NCBI GenBank assembly: GCA_943788815.1
Contig: CALSRS010000001.1
Location: 2,107,501 to 2,171,500 of the forward strand
Length of the DNA: 64,000 bases
Direction of reading: 5' to 3'
Origin: an uncultured Gammaproteobacteria bacterium
GTDB lineage: Bacteria; Pseudomonadota; Gammaproteobacteria; Eutrophobiales; Eutrophobiaceae
Position 1 is the stretch's first letter, and each line of letters opens with the position of its first letter. A program made the translations under genes and the position numbers. Below are positions 54,931 to 64,000 of this stretch, piece by piece. The notes beneath the pieces were generated by a model, which saw only the letters and a list, made by a program, of their open reading frames with translations, was not told the DNA's origin and did not search any database.

Positions 54931-55629
54931 TTAGTCTTTCAACTTACTCTTTATATCATCCAGCTCTTTCTCCATCTTATGCATATGGTCGAGCATGGTA
55001 TCAATTGCATTTTGTATTGGATCTGGCATATCACGGGTCGGTCCATAGGCATCGAAACCAATCTTTTTTGCCATAGCATGTCTTTGTGCTTCGAGTTGCT
55101 GATCTTTGTCATCACTGAGTGAAACAATATGTCCTGGTATTCCAACGACGGTTGCGCCGGCCGGAACATCTTTTACGACGACTGCATTAGAACCAACCTT
55201 TACTCCTGCGCCCAGCACTATAGGTCCGAGTACCTTGGCCCCAGCACCGATTATGACGCCAGATTTCAGGGTAGGGTGACGCTTTCCTTTATTAGTGGTT
55301 GTGGTGCCGCCCAGTGTTACGCCATGGTAAATTGAGCAATCATCACCAATAATTGCTGTTTCACCTATGACCACCCCCATGCCATGATCAATGAAAAATC
55401 GTTTTCCGATTCTTGCTCCCGGATGAATTTCAACACCGGTTAAAAACCTTGCAATATAGGAACCAAAACGGCCGAGTAGATAAAGATCAATTGTCCAAAG
55501 CCAGTGGTTTAATCTGTGTAAAAGTATTGCATGTAAACCGGGACTGGCAATTAGCGTCTCCAGAGATGAACGGGCTGCAGGGTCTCGTTCAAAGATGGTT
55601 TCTAAATCTTCTTTAATATTTTCAAACAT
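54931..55629 (-). CDS. cysE: Serine O-acetyltransferase
   Basis: This 232-residue cytoplasmic acetyltransferase makes O-acetylserine for cysteine synthesis. A helical N-terminal part (1-60) precedes a left-handed beta helix: [45 protein letters not shown], with D81-H82 and H69 in the usual catalytic region, then hexapeptide repeats to about 175. The C-terminal tail is a charged helix ([17 protein letters not shown]). It is the shorter EpsC/SAT type. It starts seven bases after valS, which suggests shared transcription. A cysK end lies at the left edge of the window, about 54 kb away. Confidence 0.94.
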   Translation of the reverse strand: MFENIKEDLETIFERDPAARSSLETLIASPGLHAILLHRLNHWLWTIDLYLLGRFGSYIARFLTGVEIHPGARIGKRFFIDHGMGVVIGETAIIGDDCSIYHGVTLGGTTTTNKGKRHPTLKSGVIIGAGAKVLGPIVLGAGVKVGSNAVVVKDVPAGATVVGIPGHIVSLSDDKDQQLEAQRHAMAKKIGFDAYGPTRDMPDPIQNAIDTMLDHMHKMEKELDDIKSKLKD

Positions 55630-55636
55630 GGTTAAA

Positions 55637-58477
55637 CTATAGCAGTTTTAAAATTCTTTGATGTTGATCTTCCAGTTTTTGGATGGAAGTCAGGGTATCA
55701 TCTAATTTCTGCTTTTCCTTATTGATGACGTCCTCAGGTGCCCGGTCTATAAATTTACTATTATTTAATTTCGATTCGATCCGTTGTTTGTCATTATTCA
55801 ATCTATTAAGTTCCTTTTCCAGTCTCGCAGATTCGGATTTTGGATCGATCAGATCTGCAAGAGGAACAAGTATAGTCATATCACCGGCCAGCGTAATAAT
55901 TGCATCATCAGTCGATTCTTCTACTGATTTAATCGTCGTAATCTTACCGAGCGACTTAATATAATGTGTATTTAAATCTAGCCATGTTTGTTCGTCTGCA
56001 GATCCTCCTTTTACCTGTACGGCAAGGGCCTTTCCTGGGGCGATATCCCTTTCAGAACGGATTCGTCTTACTCCCAGAATAAATAGCTTTACCCATGACA
56101 TTTCGTTTAGAACGTTCTGTTTATCCTTGATTTGAGGAGTTGTGGGGAAAGGTTGTTGCATAATGGTTTTAGCTTCTATTCCCAGTTCACAACGGGCCCG
56201 TTGCCAGATTTCTTCAGTGATAAATGGCATAAATGGGTGCATCAAGCGTAATAACTGTTCCAGGATCGTTATCAGGGTAAGTAAGGTTCCCCGCTTTCTT
56301 ATTTCACTTGCTGATTCATCTGTTAATGTCGTTTTGGATAGTTCCAGATACCAGTCACAATACTCATCCCAGGTAAATTCGTAAATTGCCTGTGCAGCAA
56401 GATCAAATCGATAGGTCCTTATTCCCGTGGTGACTTCCTCTATTGCCTGTGAGAATCGGGCATTGATCCAGTTTTCAGCTAATCCAAACTCTGTCTCTCC
56501 TTCAGTGATTTTTATATCGCTGGCATCAAGATTCATGAGGACGTAGCGACTGGCATTCCAGATTTTATTGCAGAAGTTACGGTACCCACTGATACGTCCT
56601 ACATCAAAATTGATTCCACGGCCCTGTGTTGCCAGCGCTGCAAATGTAAAGCGTAAGGCATCTGTCCCATATGACTCGATACCATCCGGGTAATGTTTAT
56701 GGGTTTGTTTGGTGATCTTTTCTGCATCACGGGGCTGCATCAAACCCTTTGTGCGTTTAGTTATCAGTTCTTCCAGTTCAATGCCGTCGATCAGATCCAA
56801 TGGGTCGAGGATATTCCCTTTGGACTTGGACATTTTCTTGCCTTCCGCATCGCGTACCAGCCCGTGGATATAGACTTCACGAAAAGGAACCTCTCCCATG
56901 AACTTGATACCCATCATGATCATTCGGGCTACCCAGAAAAAGATAATATCAAAACCGGTAACCAGGACACTGGTAGGATAAAACGTATCTAACTCAGGTG
57001 TTTTATCTGGCCAACCCAGTGTGGAAAATGGCCAAAGTGCTGATGAAAACCAGGTATCAAGCACGTCTTCATCCTGCTTCAATATGACAGATGGGTCTAT
57101 GTTGTGTTTCTCTCTGACCTCGACTTCATTTCTACCAACATAAATATTACCGTCGGGGTCATACCAGGCAGGGATTTGGTGTCCCCACCATAATTGTCGA
57201 CTGATGCACCAGTCTTCAATGTTGCGCATCCATTCATAGTAAGTTTTATCCCAGTTCTTAGGAACAAATTGTATATCTCCGTTTTCAACAGCGGCAATGG
57301 CGGGTTCAGCGAGAGGTTTGATTTTTACATACCATTGATCGGTGAGATAGGGTTCTATCACTGCACCGGATCGATCACCGCGGGGGACCATTAGTTTGTG
57401 TGGCTCGGTCTTTTCCATAAGTCCCGCAGCTTCAAGATCTTGTATTATTAATTTCCTGGCTTCAAATCGATCTTTTCCTCGATACGATTGTGGTATACCT
57501 ATGGCATCGGCATCTTCAAGGACATAGCGTGTGTCAGTATTGTCATTTTGTCCCTGGGAATTTGCCGAGCCCACTTGAGAAATGATCATTGCATCATGAG
57601 TTAATACATTGATTAGGGGTAAGGTATGTCTACTACCTACCTCATAGTCATTAAAATCATGAGCAGGGGTGATCTTGACACATCCTGTACCAAATTCCGG
57701 ATCAACATACTCATCTGCAATTACAGGTATCCTTCTACCAGTTAAAGGTAGTTCAAGATCCTGACCGATAAGATCCAGGTATCGGTCATCTTCGGGATGA
57801 ACTGCCACTGCGGCATCACCCAGCATGGTTTCAGGCCGTGTGGTTGCAACAATCACATGGCCTTTTCCATCGCATCTTGGATAGCGTATATGCCACATTG
57901 ATCCGTTTTCTTCCTCAGAGATAACCTCCAGATCAGAAATTGCAGTATGTAATACCGGGTCCCAGTTAACCAAACGCTTGCCCCGGTAGATCAATCCTTC
58001 TTCATGTAATCTGACAAAGACTTCTTTAACAGCTTCAGACAGTCCATCGTCCATGGTGAACCGTTCTCTTGACCAGTCCATTGAGGTCCCCAGTCTCCTG
58101 GACTGGTTGGTAATGGTGTTGCCGGATTCTTCTTTCCATTTCCACACCGCGTCCGTAAATTTCTCGCGACCCAGGTCCAGGCGATTTTGCCCATCCATTT
58201 CTAATTGTCTTTCTACTACCATCTGGGTAGCAATACCGGCATGATCTGTACCGCATTGCCATAATGATTTGTTTCCATTCATACGGTGATATCGGATCAA
58301 CACATCCATCAGGGTTTGTTGAAATGCATGCCCCATATGCAGATTTCCGGTGACATTGGGAGGCGGAAGCATAATGCAGTATGGGTCTCCAGTACCTGAA
58401 GGGGAAAAAAAGCCTTCTTCTTCCCAGAGTTGATACCAGGAGCTCTCTATATTTTTTGGATTATACGTCTTGTCCAT
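55637..58477 (-). CDS. valS: Valyl-tRNA synthetase
   Basis: This 946-residue class I aminoacyl-tRNA synthetase has HMGH (47-50) in [17 protein letters not shown] in [10 protein letters not shown] (about residue 550), and the editing domain between them ([22 protein letters not shown]). The C-terminal coiled-coil arm ([47 protein letters not shown]) is typical of ValRS. Length is normal. It sits downstream of holC, as in many gammaproteobacteria. Confidence 0.98.
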   Translation of the reverse strand: MDKTYNPKNIESSWYQLWEEEGFFSPSGTGDPYCIMLPPPNVTGNLHMGHAFQQTLMDVLIRYHRMNGNKSLWQCGTDHAGIATQMVVERQLEMDGQNRLDLGREKFTDAVWKWKEESGNTITNQSRRLGTSMDWSRERFTMDDGLSEAVKEVFVRLHEEGLIYRGKRLVNWDPVLHTAISDLEVISEEENGSMWHIRYPRCDGKGHVIVATTRPETMLGDAAVAVHPEDDRYLDLIGQDLELPLTGRRIPVIADEYVDPEFGTGCVKITPAHDFNDYEVGSRHTLPLINVLTHDAMIISQVGSANSQGQNDNTDTRYVLEDADAIGIPQSYRGKDRFEARKLIIQDLEAAGLMEKTEPHKLMVPRGDRSGAVIEPYLTDQWYVKIKPLAEPAIAAVENGDIQFVPKNWDKTYYEWMRNIEDWCISRQLWWGHQIPAWYDPDGNIYVGRNEVEVREKHNIDPSVILKQDEDVLDTWFSSALWPFSTLGWPDKTPELDTFYPTSVLVTGFDIIFFWVARMIMMGIKFMGEVPFREVYIHGLVRDAEGKKMSKSKGNILDPLDLIDGIELEELITKRTKGLMQPRDAEKITKQTHKHYPDGIESYGTDALRFTFAALATQGRGINFDVGRISGYRNFCNKIWNASRYVLMNLDASDIKITEGETEFGLAENWINARFSQAIEEVTTGIRTYRFDLAAQAIYEFTWDEYCDWYLELSKTTLTDESASEIRKRGTLLTLITILEQLLRLMHPFMPFITEEIWQRARCELGIEAKTIMQQPFPTTPQIKDKQNVLNEMSWVKLFILGVRRIRSERDIAPGKALAVQVKGGSADEQTWLDLNTHYIKSLGKITTIKSVEESTDDAIITLAGDMTILVPLADLIDPKSESARLEKELNRLNNDKQRIESKLNNSKFIDRAPEDVINKEKQKLDDTLTSIQKLEDQHQRILKLL

Positions 58478-58571
58478 GGCCTATATATAATGTCAGATAT
58501 GTAAAAGGGGAATTATGCCTAAACTAATGTGGCTTAACAGCAAGAATAAACAAGCAGTGAAGTTTTGAGTA

Positions 58572-58913
58572 TTACTCATTGCTGGAATCTTTTTTAATCT
58601 TGTCCTGAAGTTCTTGCAGAATACTGTCTTTGAGATTGCCTTTTAGTAAGCTCACGATTTCATCAAGTTCATGGGAAAGCTTTTCTTCAACTTGTTCTAC
58701 AATTTGATCGTAGTGTGGGTCATCATCTTCATCATGATGACTTGATTCAACATCAATATCATATTGTTCGTTTGAAACCAGTTCATCCAGTATCGGTATG
58801 ACTTGATCTCCAACAACACTGACACGACTTTGTGCCGATTTTTTATCAACAAGGTTTTCCAGGTCTGCAACCTGGTCGGTTAAATCCGGATCTTTTTCCT
58901 TTTCTTCAGTCAT
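58572..58913 (-). CDS. Small acidic protein of unknown function
   Basis: This 113-residue, strongly acidic protein is mostly helical or disordered (DQVADLENLVDKKSAQS, VIPILDELV, ESSHHDEDDDPHYDQIVEQVEEKLSHELDEIVSLLKG). No recognised motif, signal peptide or Cys is seen. Its ATG overlaps the holC stop by eight bases, and valS follows after 94 bases. A similar small acidic protein is often found between holC and valS in gammaproteobacteria; the role is unknown. Confidence 0.7.
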   Translation of the reverse strand: MTEEKEKDPDLTDQVADLENLVDKKSAQSRVSVVGDQVIPILDELVSNEQYDIDVESSHHDEDDDPHYDQIVEQVEEKLSHELDEIVSLLKGNLKDSILQELQDKIKKDSSNE

Positions 58914-59340
58914 CCTTAAATGAATCTATATTATGGTTTTTCATCTCAAAACCCATATCACGGTAAACTTTGTAGCGCTGACGCCCTCTATTTTTTTCGT
59001 CTGGGTCATCGATAATTATCTCTATAATACGCTTATAATTTTTCACACAATCTGGAACTGAATCAGTGAGATTAATGATTATGTCAGCATCTGCAGAGTC
59101 TGATCCTGACCAACCTATGGTTACTGGCGATTTACTATCAACATCATCAATTTTTGAGTGTGGTAGAAAGCTGATGTCATGGTATGTCCATAAAAAATCG
59201 TCAATTACTTCAGCCTGATGAGCGTCTTTCGCTATGATGTATACGCTGTTGCCATGCAACCAGGCCTTGCTCGTTATAGAGGCGGTAAACCTGCCGGACT
59301 TTCTGACGCCATTAAGTACGTAAAAATCAGCCTGTGGCAT
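58906..59340 (-). CDS. holC: DNA polymerase III subunit chi
   Basis: This 144-residue chi subunit links the clamp loader (through psi) to SSB. It opens ADFYVLNGVRKSGRFTASITSKAWLHGNSVYIIAKDAHQAEVIDDFLWTYHDISFLPHS, the usual chi wording, with a later ADIIINLTDSVPDCVKNYKRIIEII segment and a DPDEKNRGRQRYKVYRDMGFEMKNH tail. It lies between pepA (19 bases upstream) and the small acidic protein gene, the conserved pepA-holC-valS order. Confidence 0.93.
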   Translation of the reverse strand: MPQADFYVLNGVRKSGRFTASITSKAWLHGNSVYIIAKDAHQAEVIDDFLWTYHDISFLPHSKIDDVDSKSPVTIGWSGSDSADADIIINLTDSVPDCVKNYKRIIEIIIDDPDEKNRGRQRYKVYRDMGFEMKNHNIDSFKDD

Positions 59341-59359
59341 AAGCTAAGATAGTCACAGG

Positions 59360-60853
59360 TTATTTTGCAGATTTATTGATGATGTATTGCATTAACATCC
59401 TGACAGGTCGCCCTGTTGCACCCTTGTTTGCCCCTGATAGCCATGCCGTACCTGCGATATCCAGATGGGCCCAGCGGTATTTTCTGGCAAACCTCGATAG
59501 AAAGCATGCGGCGGTAATGGTTCCGGCTTCTCTTCCTCCGATATTTGCCATATCAGCAAACGGGCTATCGATCATTGATTGATATTCCTCCCAAAGGGGT
59601 AACTGCCAGGCACGATCATTACTGTATTCACCAGCTGATATCAGATCATTGGCGAGTGGACTATGGTTGCTTAACAGTCCCGTTGCATATTTCCCCAGGG
59701 CAATTACGCAGGCGCCGGTCAGTGTCGCAATATCAATTACGACGTCTGGATTGAATCGATCCGAATAGGTCATGGCATCACACAGTATCAATCTACCTTC
59801 AGCATCAGTATTCAGGACCTCAATAGTCTGTCCTGACATGCTGGTAAAGATGTCTCCAGGTTTTGTTGCTGTTCCACTAGGCATATTTTCAACAGCCGGA
59901 ACTACGCCGACTAGATTGACAGGTAGTCCCAATTCAGCAGTTGCGCACATTACGCCGAGTACAGACGCAGCTCCACACATATCATATTTCATTTCATCCA
60001 TGGCCGGAGACGGTTTAATGGAAATACCTCCAGTATCAAAAGTCACACCTTTTCCCACAAGAACAATTGGTTTTTTACCGGGCTCGCCATTGTAGTACTC
60101 AAGGGTGATCAATTTAGGGGGTTCAGCTGAACCAGCTGACACAGACAGTAGAGAATGCATTCCCAGGTTTTCCATTTCTTGTGTTTCTAAAATGTTTACC
60201 TTGAGGTTTTTATACGATTTTGCCAGCTGTTTTGCCTGTAATGCGAGATGTGATGGTGTACATACGTTTGCTGGTCGGTTTGCCAGATCACGGGTCAGTT
60301 TGACCCCTTTTGAAATACCCATGCCTTCCTTGATTGCATCTTCTCCAGTGGGTAATTCACGTCTGGAAGGAACGGTCAGAACCAGTTTGCGTATGGTTTT
60401 TTTGTCTCGATTCTTTTTACTTTTAAACTCATTAAATTCATAGCGGCATTCATTGCTTATTTCAACTGCCTGCTTGACCTTCCAATGTATATCTCGTCCT
60501 TTTATTGGGAGTTGAGAAAGGTAACTGACGGCTTCAGATGCCCCAGTCTCGTTTAATTGTTTGATGCTGTTTTCAATAATCTTTTTATATTTAATATCGT
60601 CCAGATCACGTTCCCTGCCACATCCCACCAGCAATACCCTGTCCGCCAACATTCCAGGTACATTGTAAAGCACCAATGACTGTCCCGTTTTACCGTCCAT
60701 ATCTCCCCTTCGAATCAAGTTGGACAGATGTTTTTTACTTACCTGGTCAATTGCCTTGGCTTCAGGTGTTAGTTTCCGCGATTCAGTAATACCTACAATG
60801 ACGCAGGCAGTACGTTGTTTTTCCGGGTTGCCGCTTTTAATTATAAATTCCAT
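59360..60853 (-). CDS. pepA: Leucyl aminopeptidase, M17 family
   Basis: This 497-residue hexameric two-metal cytoplasmic aminopeptidase has an N-terminal macro-like domain (1-165) and a catalytic domain with VGKGVTFDTGGISIKPSPAMDEMKYDM (metal-binding Lys and Asp), then the signature NTDAEGRLIL and IDIATLTGACVIALG. In E. coli PepA also binds DNA; whether that holds here is unknown. It is first of the holC-valS group and divergent from lptF with about 140 bases between them. Confidence 0.97.
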   Translation of the reverse strand: MEFIIKSGNPEKQRTACVIVGITESRKLTPEAKAIDQVSKKHLSNLIRRGDMDGKTGQSLVLYNVPGMLADRVLLVGCGRERDLDDIKYKKIIENSIKQLNETGASEAVSYLSQLPIKGRDIHWKVKQAVEISNECRYEFNEFKSKKNRDKKTIRKLVLTVPSRRELPTGEDAIKEGMGISKGVKLTRDLANRPANVCTPSHLALQAKQLAKSYKNLKVNILETQEMENLGMHSLLSVSAGSAEPPKLITLEYYNGEPGKKPIVLVGKGVTFDTGGISIKPSPAMDEMKYDMCGAASVLGVMCATAELGLPVNLVGVVPAVENMPSGTATKPGDIFTSMSGQTIEVLNTDAEGRLILCDAMTYSDRFNPDVVIDIATLTGACVIALGKYATGLLSNHSPLANDLISAGEYSNDRAWQLPLWEEYQSMIDSPFADMANIGGREAGTITAACFLSRFARKYRWAHLDIAGTAWLSGANKGATGRPVRMLMQYIINKSAK

Positions 60854-60992
60854 AGTCTTAGTCTTTAATCTTGGTTGATGGCTAACAGGTTGAGAATCTT
60901 GTTTTCAGGGGCTTTTATACAATGTACCCTGAATTGCTATGCAAGTTTATCATGTGTATTTGGTTAAATGTAGAAGACTGTAAAACCTGATT

Positions 60993-62087
60993 ATGTTGAT
61001 TATCGAAAGATATATATACAGGGAAATATTGTCCAAGTTAGGTTGGATAATGATGTTCCTGATGCTGATTTTAAGCAGTAAGCGTTTTGTGGATTATCTT
61101 GCAGATGCGGCTGCAGGAGACTTACCCAATCATTTAATATTTAAAATACTGTCAATAAAAATGCTGACTATGCTACCTCAGCTGCTTCCTATAGTCCTTT
61201 TTCTTGGTGTTGTATTAGCATTATCAAGGTTATCGCTGGATAGAGAACTGATGATAGTCTCTGGAGCGGGTCTGAACGAACGATTCAAATTGATCTCAAT
61301 AATCAAATTATCCAGTGTTTTCTCGATTATCGTGCTGCTATCAAGTTTCTTCTTATCACCGTGGGCAGAGGGTCAGTTCAGAGAATTGCGTAACCAGGCT
61401 GCTGTTGAGGCGGACATATCTGGTATTGCGGCCGGCCGGTTCAGGGAATTTAGTAAAGGGGACATGGTGGTGTATATAGAGGAAATGGACAAGCAAGATG
61501 AGTCCATGAGGAATATCTTTTTGCATCGAAGGTCAGATGAACAATCCGGTGTTTTGAACTCAGCTAGCGCCAGGTATTTTATTAAACCAGAATCTGGTAG
61601 CCGTTATGTATTATTTGAAGATGGCAATCGTTATGTTGGTCAGCCAGGACAGCGCGATTATCAAATCACTCAATACAGGACATATGGTGTGCTGATGGAT
61701 TATGGTGAAATTGAGTCTGATGATGTCTGGTTAAATACATTTCCAACTTCACAAATCTGGAAAGATTCCAGGCCGCAATACAAGGCAGAGTTTCAATGGC
61801 GCTTGTCTTTTGTATTTGCAACTTTGTTATTGCCTGTGTTTGCATTAGTGATAAACCGTTATTTTGGTAGTGACAGTCGCTATATTCCTATTTTCATTTG
61901 CGGACTCGTTTATCTGATTTACAGTAACTTACTTGGCATGTCGAAATCCATGTTGTACTGGGACCGAATCCCCGGTTACCTGGGATTGTGGTGGGTACAC
62001 TTACTATTATTGATTGTTGTGATTTTGCTTTTTAATGGGCCTTCCATGTGGTCGTGGGGCAAACAAAAAGCTCATGCAGGACCTTAA
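60993..62087 (+). CDS. lptF: LPS export ABC transporter permease LptF
   Basis: This 364-residue inner-membrane permease belongs to the LptB2FG complex that extracts lipopolysaccharide and drives it to the outer membrane. It opens IIERYIYREILSKLGWIMMFLMLIL and has about six membrane helices with a periplasmic beta-jellyroll between the third and fourth (about 130-265, GIAAGRFREFSKGDMVVYIEE). The position divergent from pepA is the standard gammaproteobacterial arrangement. lptG follows after six bases. Confidence 0.95.
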   Translation: MLIIERYIYREILSKLGWIMMFLMLILSSKRFVDYLADAAAGDLPNHLIFKILSIKMLTMLPQLLPIVLFLGVVLALSRLSLDRELMIVSGAGLNERFKLISIIKLSSVFSIIVLLSSFFLSPWAEGQFRELRNQAAVEADISGIAAGRFREFSKGDMVVYIEEMDKQDESMRNIFLHRRSDEQSGVLNSASARYFIKPESGSRYVLFEDGNRYVGQPGQRDYQITQYRTYGVLMDYGEIESDDVWLNTFPTSQIWKDSRPQYKAEFQWRLSFVFATLLLPVFALVINRYFGSDSRYIPIFICGLVYLIYSNLLGMSKSMLYWDRIPGYLGLWWVHLLLLIVVILLFNGPSMWSWGKQKAHAGP

Positions 62088-62093
62088 CTAGTT

Positions 62094-63179
62094 ATGGTCA
62101 TTTTGCAAAAAATGTTAACCGGCAGTTTGTTAAAATCGACATTACTATCACTATTCGTATTGATGTCTATATTTTCTTTTTTTACATTAATTGATCAACT
62201 CGAAGATACGCGTGGTAATTACGGTACGATTGAAGCAATGGTCTATACCATGTTGACCATGCCGCGGATGTCCTATGAACTTTTTCCCATCGCAGCTGTT
62301 ATTGGAAGTATGGCTGTGTTCGGATTACTTGCTCGTAATAATGAGCTTGATGTCATACTTACTTCGGGAGTATCACGATTCAATTTAGTAACGTTGCTAG
62401 TAAAATCATCACTATTGATAGTCATCATCGCGGTACTTGTCGGGGAACTCCTTGCACCATTTTCTGAGGAAAGAGCGCAAACATTGCGGTCATTGGCCTT
62501 ATCAGAAAATATTACACTCAAATCCAGGTACGGTTTCTGGATTCGTGATGGAAACAGCTATGTGAATATTCGAAGAGTGTTGCCTGGCAATCGTATTGAA
62601 GATATATATTTTTACGAATTCGATAGTAGCTATAAGCTTAGAAGTAGCTTCCATGCCGCCAGTGCAGAATATGAGGATGGCTTATGGGTCATGGAAGACA
62701 TTAATGAATCATTGTTGACAGATACATTGATTAAAAGCAGGCATCATACAAAAGCAGCCTGGGATTCGTTAATCGATCCAGAAATTATTAACGTTGTTAC
62801 CGTCAAGCCTCAGTTCTTAACTATGTTGGGTTTGGCAAATTACATAAATTATTTAAAACAAAATGCTCAAAGTTCACAGCAATATGAACAGGCCCTTTGG
62901 GCAAAACTTATCACTCCAATTACAATAATTGCTATGATAATTCTAGCGGTACCTTTGGTGCAGGGACGAGTCAAACAGTCTGGTGTTGGATATCAGGTGT
63001 TTGTTGGAGCTATGGCGGGAATTATTTTTCATATACTAAACCAGATCAGTCTGAACATCGGGATAGTTTATAATGTGCGTCCCGCGATTAGTGTTACTGC
63101 ACCAACGATATTGCTATGCGTGATAATTATTTATTTATTAAGAAGTAAAGAAAGTAAAAACGTGAGTAGCAAGACGTAA
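62094..63179 (+). CDS. lptG: LPS export ABC transporter permease LptG
   Basis: This 361-residue partner permease of LptF has the same fold: an opening helix (LQKMLTGSLLKSTLLSLFVLMSIFSFFTLIDQLEDTRGNYG), ELFPIAAVIGSMAVFGLLARNNELDVILTSGVS with the family motif, a periplasmic jellyroll at about 130-265, and C-terminal helices. It starts six bases after lptF. A weak hairpin with a short T run follows at 63203-63222. Confidence 0.95.
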   Translation: MVILQKMLTGSLLKSTLLSLFVLMSIFSFFTLIDQLEDTRGNYGTIEAMVYTMLTMPRMSYELFPIAAVIGSMAVFGLLARNNELDVILTSGVSRFNLVTLLVKSSLLIVIIAVLVGELLAPFSEERAQTLRSLALSENITLKSRYGFWIRDGNSYVNIRRVLPGNRIEDIYFYEFDSSYKLRSSFHAASAEYEDGLWVMEDINESLLTDTLIKSRHHTKAAWDSLIDPEIINVVTVKPQFLTMLGLANYINYLKQNAQSSQQYEQALWAKLITPITIIAMIILAVPLVQGRVKQSGVGYQVFVGAMAGIIFHILNQISLNIGIVYNVRPAISVTAPTILLCVIIIYLLRSKESKNVSSKT

Positions 63180-63202
63180 TGATAAGTCATTGCAATAGAA
63201 AC

Positions 63203-63222
63203 AATCGGCTTTGTCGATTTTT
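63203..63222 (+). terminator. Weak terminator candidate after lptG
   Basis: A five-base stem AATCG (63203-63207) with CGATT (63215-63219) around a seven-base loop is followed by TTT. It is too weak to be certain. It lies between the convergent lptG and RDD genes. Confidence 0.3.
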
Positions 63223-63249
63223 AGTAACTAAAGATACAAAATAAAAAAA

Positions 63250-63705
63250 TTATTTCTCCGCGCTTTTCGTAACTTTTACATGATAGAGTCTTGTGCCTGA
63301 ATAGCGATCATGGAATGCCAGTTTATCTGGATCAAAAACCGCCCAGATATAACCAAGTCCGAGAAACCCCCAGGAAATCATTGCTAGTAAAAATCGCCTG
63401 GCTGCCTTTTTCCATGTGAGAGATTCATTGTTTTCGTCCTTCAAAGTTATTTTCCATGCTCGCATCCCCAATGTTTGACCGCCATGAGTCCATGTCCACC
63501 CAAAAAACAGAAAACTCCAGATGGATAAATATATGAAGTAAAGAAAGTTTTCACTATTGATTGCTTCACCATTGGTAAATAGTAATAAAATCGTCGTAGC
63601 TGCAAATAATACGGCAAACAGCAAAAGGCAATCATAAAAAATGGCTGCGAATCGGCGAAGTAAACCACAGGGCATAAAAGAAGTAGTGTCGGTAATCTTT
63701 TTCAT
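63250..63705 (-). CDS. RDD-family membrane protein
   Basis: This 151-residue protein has the RDD layout: GLLRRFAAIFYDCLLLFAVLF with the Arg/Asp positions in the first helix, a second helix YFIYLSIWSFLFFGWTWTHGGQTLGMRAWKITL, and a third near LLAMISWGFLGLGYIWAVFDPDKLAFHDRYSGTRL. RDD proteins are small inner-membrane proteins of mostly unknown role, some linked to ion exchange. It is convergent with lptG. Confidence 0.88.
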   Translation of the reverse strand: MKKITDTTSFMPCGLLRRFAAIFYDCLLLFAVLFAATTILLLFTNGEAINSENFLYFIYLSIWSFLFFGWTWTHGGQTLGMRAWKITLKDENNESLTWKKAARRFLLAMISWGFLGLGYIWAVFDPDKLAFHDRYSGTRLYHVKVTKSAEK

Positions 63706-63830
63706 AGTATTAGAGTAAATCGAGAATCCAGCAAATCAGTGATAGAATATTTGATTATCATTTTATACACCAAAATCAGTTTAAGCTTAACTATATCAAA
63801 TACAAACTGGCAAATTGTCAGGAGCATTCA

Positions 63831-64000
63831 ATGAGATTGACACCAACAAGAAATATGAAAATATTTACATTAATTATTTTTTCCTGTTTGACGATAAAAG
63901 TAAATGCACATGCATCGCTTGATCAGGATACTGCAACGGCGGGTGAAAGCTACAAGGCCGTGCTCAGGATTACACATGGTTGTAACGGGTCGCCTACCGT
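63831..64000 (+). CDS. YcnI/DUF1775-like copper-associated protein, N-terminal part (cut by window edge)
   Basis: An ATG at 63831 with AGGAG ten bases upstream (63820-63824) opens a frame that runs off the right edge. It encodes a signal peptide (ending VNA) followed directly by HASLDQDTATAGESYKAVLRITHGCNGSPT. That is the start of a DUF1775/YcnI domain, where the mature N-terminal His takes part in copper binding and the HGCxGSPT motif is typical. The first His of the mature protein is what the monohistidine copper site of YcnI requires. Only about 56 residues are visible. Confidence 0.85.
   Translation, partial: MRLTPTRNMKIFTLIIFSCLTIKVNAHASLDQDTATAGESYKAVLRITHGCNGSPT

Overview
The window comes from a Gram-negative gammaproteobacterium, probably marine or cold-adapted. 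LptF/LptG and TonB-dependent receptors show an outer membrane. The order valS, a small acidic protein gene, holC, pepA, then divergent lptF-lptG is a familiar gammaproteobacterial housekeeping block, and ptsP, cysE and mgtE fit the same group. I cannot name a genus. I recognised no tRNA, rRNA, CRISPR array or transposase.

Left part (1-31047): an accessory and metabolic region of short transcription units. It begins with the end of a cysteine synthase gene, then a secreted PQQ dehydrogenase, two paralogous TonB-dependent receptors flanking a Tat-exported aldo/keto-reductase-like protein, and a large secreted protein of unclear function. Next is an overlapping operon of an MscS-like channel, a soluble MgtE-N/CBS protein and the Mg2+ channel MgtE. 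Further on are two secreted metallo-beta-lactamase-fold proteins, a MetY-type sulfhydrylase, threonine aldolase, a secreted amidohydrolase, a Fiu-like siderophore receptor with its PiuC/YbiX hydroxylase, an NhaR-type regulator divergent from an HPF-like gene, and a GFA/MEKHLA gene pair.

Central part (31054-52109, minus strand): the notable locus. Eight genes run in one direction: pfaD, pfaA, pfaC with an embedded AT domain, oleA, oleB, oleC, oleD and a phosphopantetheinyl transferase. The first three encode a complete polyunsaturated-fatty-acid (Pfa) type lipid synthase: KS-MAT-4xACP-KR-DH, KS-CLF-AT-DH-DH, and the flavin enoyl reductase. OleABCD is the head-to-head olefin pathway: thioester condensation, ketone reduction, beta-lactone formation and decarboxylation. 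pfaD/pfaA and pfaC/oleA each overlap by one base (TAATG), and oleC/oleD and oleD/PPTase each overlap by four (ATGA). The locus therefore appears to encode a self-contained route from malonyl units to a very long polyunsaturated olefin or ketone, in which OleA replaces the acyltransferase or thioesterase release of other Pfa systems. In Shewanella the same two pathways make a C31 nonaene but, to my knowledge, lie at separate loci. OleA also has about 61 extra residues between its catalytic Cys and His compared with the Xanthomonas enzyme.

Right part (52298-64000): ptsP, a 353-base gap with a dispersed inverted repeat also found between oleB and oleC, then cysE, valS, a small acidic protein gene, holC and pepA on the minus strand, lptF-lptG on the plus strand, an RDD membrane protein, and the start of a YcnI/DUF1775-like copper-associated gene running off the edge.
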